8,774 nt of DNA from Myxococcales bacterium (lineage in GTDB: Bacteria; Myxococcota; Myxococcia; Myxococcales; Anaeromyxobacteraceae). Below, in pieces: positions 5,742-8,774 of the stretch. The stretch covers positions 1 to 8,774 of the forward strand of contig JAJZTO010000095.1 in NCBI GenBank assembly GCA_021848865.1. Direction: 5' to 3'. The notes under the pieces were generated by a model. That model was not told the DNA's origin. It made no database searches and worked only from the letters and a program-made list of their open reading frames with translations. Position numbers and translations under genes: made by a program. Numbering within the stretch: the first letter of the stretch is position 1; every line of letters starts with the position of its first letter.

Positions 5742-6329
5742 CTACTTCGGCGCGGCGGCCGCGGCCCGGGACGGGCCCAGCGCGCGCCGGACCTCGGCGC
5801 GGAGGAAGGCCGGGGCCTCCCGGCCGTAGCCGCGCTCGACGCGGGCGATGATCCCGTCGCGGCGGATGAGGAAGACCGAGGGGAGCGGCGACCGCTCGCC
5901 CAGGTAGCGGCGCGCCAGCAGGTTGAAGCGATCGCTCACCACCGGGAAGGTCACCTGGGCCGCCTCGAGCTGGCGGCGGGCCTCGGCGATCCCCGCCTCG
6001 TCGCGGTCGATGTTCACCGCGATCACCCGCAGCCCCCGTCCCCGGAACTCCCGGTCCAGCTCCTGGAGCACCGGCAGCTCCTTCCGGCAGGGGAGGCACC
6101 AGCTCGCCGAGAAGGAGAGGAGCACCAGGCGCGCCCCCGGATCCTCGGCCTCCTCGCCGACCAGCCCCTCCAGGTCGACGACCGCGGCGCCGGCCGCCGG
6201 GTTCAGGGCACGCAGCCGGAAGCCCGGCGCGGGCTGGCCCTCGGCCGGCAGGCCGTCGTCGGCGCGCGCCGCGCCGGCGGCGAGCAGGGCGGCGGCGGCC
6301 GCGCAGGCGAGTCGCATGGGGCCCATCAT
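5742..6329 (-). CDS. Secreted TlpA/ResA-like thioredoxin-fold protein
   Basis: This is an extracytoplasmic thiol-disulfide oxidoreductase of the TlpA/ResA/AhpC-TSA group, 195 residues. A signal peptide covers about residues 1-22 (MRLACAAAAALLAAGAARA, likely cut after ARA by signal peptidase I). The redox site is WCLPC with C77 and C80, and the cis-proline is P149 in SPLPSVFLIRRDG. The GARLVLLSFSASW and LRVIAVNIDRDE strands fit the fold. C9 is too close to the N-terminus for a lipobox. Such proteins reduce cysteine pairs for cytochrome c maturation or other exported partners, but no ccm or other partner gene is visible, so the substrate is unknown. Start options are ATG 6329, 6326 or 6317; the last gives the cleanest signal peptide. 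The gene begins 3 nt after the hisS stop and ends 6 nt before miaA, so it is probably cotranscribed with both although unrelated in function. Confidence 0.88.
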   Translation of the reverse strand: MMGPMRLACAAAAALLAAGAARADDGLPAEGQPAPGFRLRALNPAAGAAVVDLEGLVGEEAEDPGARLVLLSFSASWCLPCRKELPVLQELDREFRGRGLRVIAVNIDRDEAGIAEARRQLEAAQVTFPVVSDRFNLLARRYLGERSPLPSVFLIRRDGIIARVERGYGREAPAFLRAEVRRALGPSRAAAAAPK

Positions 6330-6332
6330 GCC

Positions 6333-7586
6333 CTACCGGGCCGCGGGGGCGAAGCGGGCGGCCAGCGCCGAGAGGGCCACCGGCGTCTCCTCGCGCGTGG
6401 CCAGGTCCTTCAGCTTCGCCTGGCCGCTCGCCAGCTCGGCCGCGCCCAGCACCACCGCCCAGCGCGCCCCCACCCGCTCCGCCTGCTTGAACTGGCGCGC
6501 CAGCTTGCCGCCGCGGGCGTCCAGGTCGCAGGCCACGCCGGCCCGGCGCAGCTCCGCGGCCCGCACCAGCGCCTCGCGCGCCCCGGCCTCGTCGGCCGAG
6601 ACGAAGAACACCTCGGGGCGGCGCACCGGGGCCGGGCCGCCGGCGGCCGCCAGGATCAGCGCCAGCCGCTCCTGGCCCAGGGCGAAGCCGATGCCCGGCG
6701 TGGGCGGCCCGCCCAGCGTCTCCACCAGCGGGTCGTAGCGGCCGCCGCCGGCCACCGCCGACTGGGCCCCGAGCGCGTCGCTGCTGAACTCGTAGGCGGT
6801 GCGGATGTAGTAGTCGAGGCCGCGCACCAGCCGGCCGTCGACGGCGTAGGCGACGCCCAGGGCGTCCAGGCCGGCGGTGACGGCGCGGTGGTGGGCGTCG
6901 CAGGCCGGGCAGAGCCGCTCCAGCAGGCGCGGCGCCCGCGCCAGCACCGGCTGGCAGGTGGGGACCTTGCAGTCGAGCACCCGGAGCGGGTTGCGCTCGA
7001 TGCGGCCGTTGCAGTCGTCGCACAGCTCGGCCCGCCGCTCCCCGAGCCAGGCCCGGAGGTCGGCGAGGTAGGCGGGCCGGCAGGCGGCGTCGCCCACCGA
7101 GTTGAGCTTCAGGGCCGCCTTCACGCCCAGCCGCGCCAGGTAGTCGTCGAGCATGGCGATCTGCTCGACGTCGATGGCGGGCTCGGCGGTGCCGAAGGCC
7201 TCCACGCCGATCTGGTGGAACTGGCGGTAGCGCCCCTTCTGCGGCCGCTCCCGGCGGAACATGGGGCCGAGGTAGTAGAGCTTCTGCGGGCCCTCCACGT
7301 GCAGCCCGTGCTCGATGAAGGCGCGCACCACCCCGGCGGTCCCCTCGGGCCGGAGGCAGAGCAGCTCCTCCCCCTTGTCCTCGAAGGCGTACATCTCCTT
7401 CTGGACGATGTCGGTGTCGGTGCCGACGCCCCGGGCGAAGAGGGCGTGGTGCTCGACCACCGGGGTGCGCACCTCGCGGTAGCCGTACAGGCCGAAGAGC
7501 TCGCGGGCCGTGGCCTCCATCTGCTGCCAGCGGCCCACCTCGGCCGGCAGGAGGTCGTTCATCCCCTTGACGCCGGTGATCTTCAT
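6333..7586 (-). CDS. hisS: Histidine--tRNA ligase
   Basis: HisRS is a class II aminoacyl-tRNA synthetase that charges tRNA-His in the cytosol. The 417-residue protein has the N-terminal KGMNDLLP motif, class II motif 2 (FRRERPQKGRYRQFHQIGVEAFG, about 110-132), the histidine motifs LVRGLDYYIRTAYEF (253-267) and AVAGGGRYDPLV (278-288), motif 3 (GIGFALGQERL, 298-308) and a C-terminal anticodon-binding domain from about 324. Six cysteines (C189, C192, C206, C211, C226, C229) lie in the insertion domain, in a CDDC, LDCK, CQ and CPAC arrangement that could hold a metal. The start is ATG 7586, which gives the standard N-terminus. It follows psd by 56 nt, a larger gap than most here, containing TGCTAGAAC. 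The thioredoxin gene begins 3 nt after its stop. Confidence 0.97.
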   Translation of the reverse strand: MKITGVKGMNDLLPAEVGRWQQMEATARELFGLYGYREVRTPVVEHHALFARGVGTDTDIVQKEMYAFEDKGEELLCLRPEGTAGVVRAFIEHGLHVEGPQKLYYLGPMFRRERPQKGRYRQFHQIGVEAFGTAEPAIDVEQIAMLDDYLARLGVKAALKLNSVGDAACRPAYLADLRAWLGERRAELCDDCNGRIERNPLRVLDCKVPTCQPVLARAPRLLERLCPACDAHHRAVTAGLDALGVAYAVDGRLVRGLDYYIRTAYEFSSDALGAQSAVAGGGRYDPLVETLGGPPTPGIGFALGQERLALILAAAGGPAPVRRPEVFFVSADEAGAREALVRAAELRRAGVACDLDARGGKLARQFKQAERVGARWAVVLGAAELASGQAKLKDLATREETPVALSALAARFAPAAR

Positions 7587-7595
7587 CGCGGGCGG

Positions 7596-7604
7596 GTTCT
7601 AGCA
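7596..7604 (-). promoter_or_regulatory. Possible extended -10 promoter of hisS
   Basis: On the minus strand this reads TGCTAGAAC, close to TGnTATAAT, and ends 9 nt before the hisS ATG. It shares the GTGCTA core with the sequence ahead of accA. A weak TTCGCC lies about 18 nt upstream as a poor -35 candidate. A start of transcription about 7 nt downstream would leave almost no leader. Pattern match only. Confidence 0.3.
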
Positions 7605-7642
7605 CGGCGGCGGCGCCGCGGCGAAGCCGGCCGCGCCCGCGC

Positions 7643-8494
7643 TCAGGCGGGCGGCCCGCCGATGGGCTCCCCCACCCGCAGGCGGGCCCCCGGGGCCACC
7701 GCGGGCGCGAGCGCCACCCGGCCCGGCTCGAAGAGCAGGATCACCGTGGAGCCCATCTCGAAGGCCCCCAGCTCCGCCCCCTTCTCCACCGGGACCGGCG
7801 AGGCGTAGTCGTGCCGGGCCGCCGCCGCGCCGCGGAGGTTGGTCAGCGGCACCTCCGGGTCCCAGGCGGCCCGCACCCGGCCCACCACCGTGGCGCCGAC
7901 CGAGACCACCGCGCAGGCGCCGAGCGGCGTCTCCAGCACCGTCACCAGCCGCTCGTTGCGCGCGAACAGCCCGGGGACGCTCCGCACCGAGGCCGGGTTC
8001 ACCGGCCAGAGCGTCCCCGGCACGTAGCGCCAGCCGGTGACCCGCCCGCCCAGCGGGAAGTGGATGCGGTGGTAGTCGCGCGGCGAGAGGTAGAGGGTGG
8101 CCCAGGCGCCCCCCGTCAGCCGGCGGGCCAGCGGCGCGTCGGCGAGCAGCGCCTCGGCCCGGTAGTCCATCCCCTTGGCCTGGATCAGCCGGCCCTCGGT
8201 CGCGAGCCCGCACGCGGAGACCACCGCGTCCACCGGCGACACCACCACCCGCTCGCCGGGCGCGATGGGGCGCCGCCCGGGCAGCAGCGGCCGGGCGAAG
8301 AACTGGCCGAAGGTGCGGTAGCTCTCGAGCGGCGGGCTCTCGGAGAGATCGACGCCGTAGCGCCCGGCGAAGGCGCGCACGGCGGCGCGCAGCACCGGAC
8401 CCGGCAGCGCCGCCCGGGTGGCGGCCCCGATCAGCCGCGAGAGGCCGTGCTTGGGCAGCGCGCCCAGCGCGGCGAGGAAGAGCAGGTCGCTCAT
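7643..8494 (-). CDS. psd: Phosphatidylserine decarboxylase proenzyme
   Basis: Psd converts phosphatidylserine to phosphatidylethanolamine at the inner membrane. It is made as a proenzyme that cleaves itself to create a pyruvoyl cofactor. The 283-residue protein has the self-cleavage site MGST at 247-250, a variant of the common LGST, with cleavage predicted between G248 and S249. It also has SPVDAVV (D89) and LSPRDYHRIHFPLGG (H142, H145), which supply the catalytic Asp and His residues of the family. The N-terminal MSDLLFLAALGALPKHGLSRLIG matches the usual amphipathic membrane-associated start. The frame is open to 8539, but ATG 8494 is preferred because it gives the family N-terminus and overlaps the stop of the upstream gene as ATGA, indicating translational coupling. 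No phosphatidylserine synthase gene is in view. It is followed by hisS after 56 nt. Confidence 0.95.
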   Translation of the reverse strand: MSDLLFLAALGALPKHGLSRLIGAATRAALPGPVLRAAVRAFAGRYGVDLSESPPLESYRTFGQFFARPLLPGRRPIAPGERVVVSPVDAVVSACGLATEGRLIQAKGMDYRAEALLADAPLARRLTGGAWATLYLSPRDYHRIHFPLGGRVTGWRYVPGTLWPVNPASVRSVPGLFARNERLVTVLETPLGACAVVSVGATVVGRVRAAWDPEVPLTNLRGAAAARHDYASPVPVEKGAELGAFEMGSTVILLFEPGRVALAPAVAPGARLRVGEPIGGPPA

Positions 8495-8774
8495 CGGCGG
8501 GTGGCCGGCCCCGCGGCCGCCGCCGGGGGCGCCGCCCACTTCACCGTGGCGCCGGGCGGGAGCACCGTGCCCGGAGGCAGGGCCACGGTCCCGTCGGGCT
8601 TCAGCGTGCCGGAGACGGTGCGGGCGGTCCGCACCTCCCTGGCCTCGGCCGCGTCGCGCACCTCCCGGAGCGTGCCGCCCGCGAAGAGCACCAGGCGGCC
8701 CACCTCGGCGGGGTTCCCGCGGCGGCAGGCCTCGTCGTCGCGCAGCCCCCAGGCCACGCCGTCGAGCGGCGGCC
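8491..8774 (-). CDS. 3' end of an unrecognised gene (runs off the right edge)
   Basis: This frame stays open to the window edge and ends with TGA at 8493-8491. At least 93 residues are visible. The GTG at 8757 could be a start but has no ribosome binding site in the few bases before it, and the frame continues upstream (PPLDG), so it is probably the C-terminal part of a longer protein. The visible part has an AEVGRLVLFAGGTLREV segment, a charged Ala/Glu/Arg stretch, then a beta-like TVSGTLKPDGTVALPPGTVLPPGATVKW with two LPPG turns and an Ala/Pro-rich tail. I do not recognise the family. The four-base ATGA overlap with psd and matching codon bias show it is a real gene of the same transcription unit. 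Confidence 0.7.
   Translation of the reverse strand, partial: PPLDGVAWGLRDDEACRRGNPAEVGRLVLFAGGTLREVRDAAEAREVRTARTVSGTLKPDGTVALPPGTVLPPGATVKWAAPPAAAAGPATRR

Noticed and set aside
2728..7808. Very long open frames of about 1600 codons on both strands across cmk to psd
   Set aside because: They are antisense or out-of-frame shadows produced by strong third-position GC bias. Their translations are low-complexity Arg/Gly/Ala/Pro-rich and match nothing, whereas the in-frame genes have complete family motifs.
8495..8539. Longer psd frame starting at 8539
   Set aside because: It adds a Gly/Pro-rich extension overlapping the upstream gene. ATG 8494 gives the family N-terminus and an ATGA coupling with the previous stop.
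1..8774. CRISPR array, toxin-antitoxin pair, phage or defence system
   Set aside because: No regularly spaced repeats, no defence or phage protein motifs and no unexplained multi-gene module were seen; apart from the insertion sequence and two unknown proteins the window is housekeeping genes.

Overview
This is very GC-rich bacterial DNA, with codons ending mostly in G or C, and many overlapping long reading frames in the antisense direction. The gene content, the protein sequences and the extreme GC content suggest a myxobacterium, most likely an Anaeromyxobacter-like organism. That assignment is inference from composition and protein style; no rRNA or other phylogenetic marker is present.

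All host genes lie on the minus strand, so they read from the right edge to the left. In order of transcription they are: the 3' end of an unrecognised gene (8774-8491), psd (phosphatidylserine decarboxylase), hisS (histidyl-tRNA synthetase), a secreted TlpA/ResA-like thioredoxin, miaA (tRNA dimethylallyltransferase), accA (acetyl-CoA carboxylase carboxyltransferase alpha subunit), cmk (cytidylate kinase), an unrecognised protein with an N-terminal Cys/His cluster, and ispH (last enzyme of the MEP isoprenoid pathway). Most junctions are tight: an ATGA overlap, then gaps of 3, 6, 9 and 13 nt. Larger gaps occur before hisS (56 nt) and accA (93 nt). Both carry a GTGCTA-type extended -10-like sequence just before the start codon, so they may be internal promoters with short-leader or leaderless messages. 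The cluster mixes lipid synthesis (psd, accA, ispH), translation (hisS, miaA), nucleotide metabolism (cmk) and envelope redox (the thioredoxin), as bacterial housekeeping clusters often do.

The one accessory element is an IS630-family insertion sequence at 1182-2390, on the plus strand and against the operon. It sits between the unrecognised Cys/His gene and ispH. It has 11-bp perfect terminal inverted repeats and a TA target duplication. The transposase is split into two frames at a run of seven A residues. Its target was a CTAG that contained the stop codon of the neighbouring host gene. At the right junction the regenerated CTAG supplies the TAG stop of the transposase on one strand and the TAG stop of the host gene on the other. 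Before insertion, ispH would have lain about 52 nt downstream of that host gene, so the element probably split an operon.

Positions 1-268, downstream of ispH, contain no gene I can support. I do not see an undescribed multi-gene system here. The points most worth a second look are the insertion-sequence junction, the A7 frameshift, the Cys/His protein and the paired promoter-like motifs.
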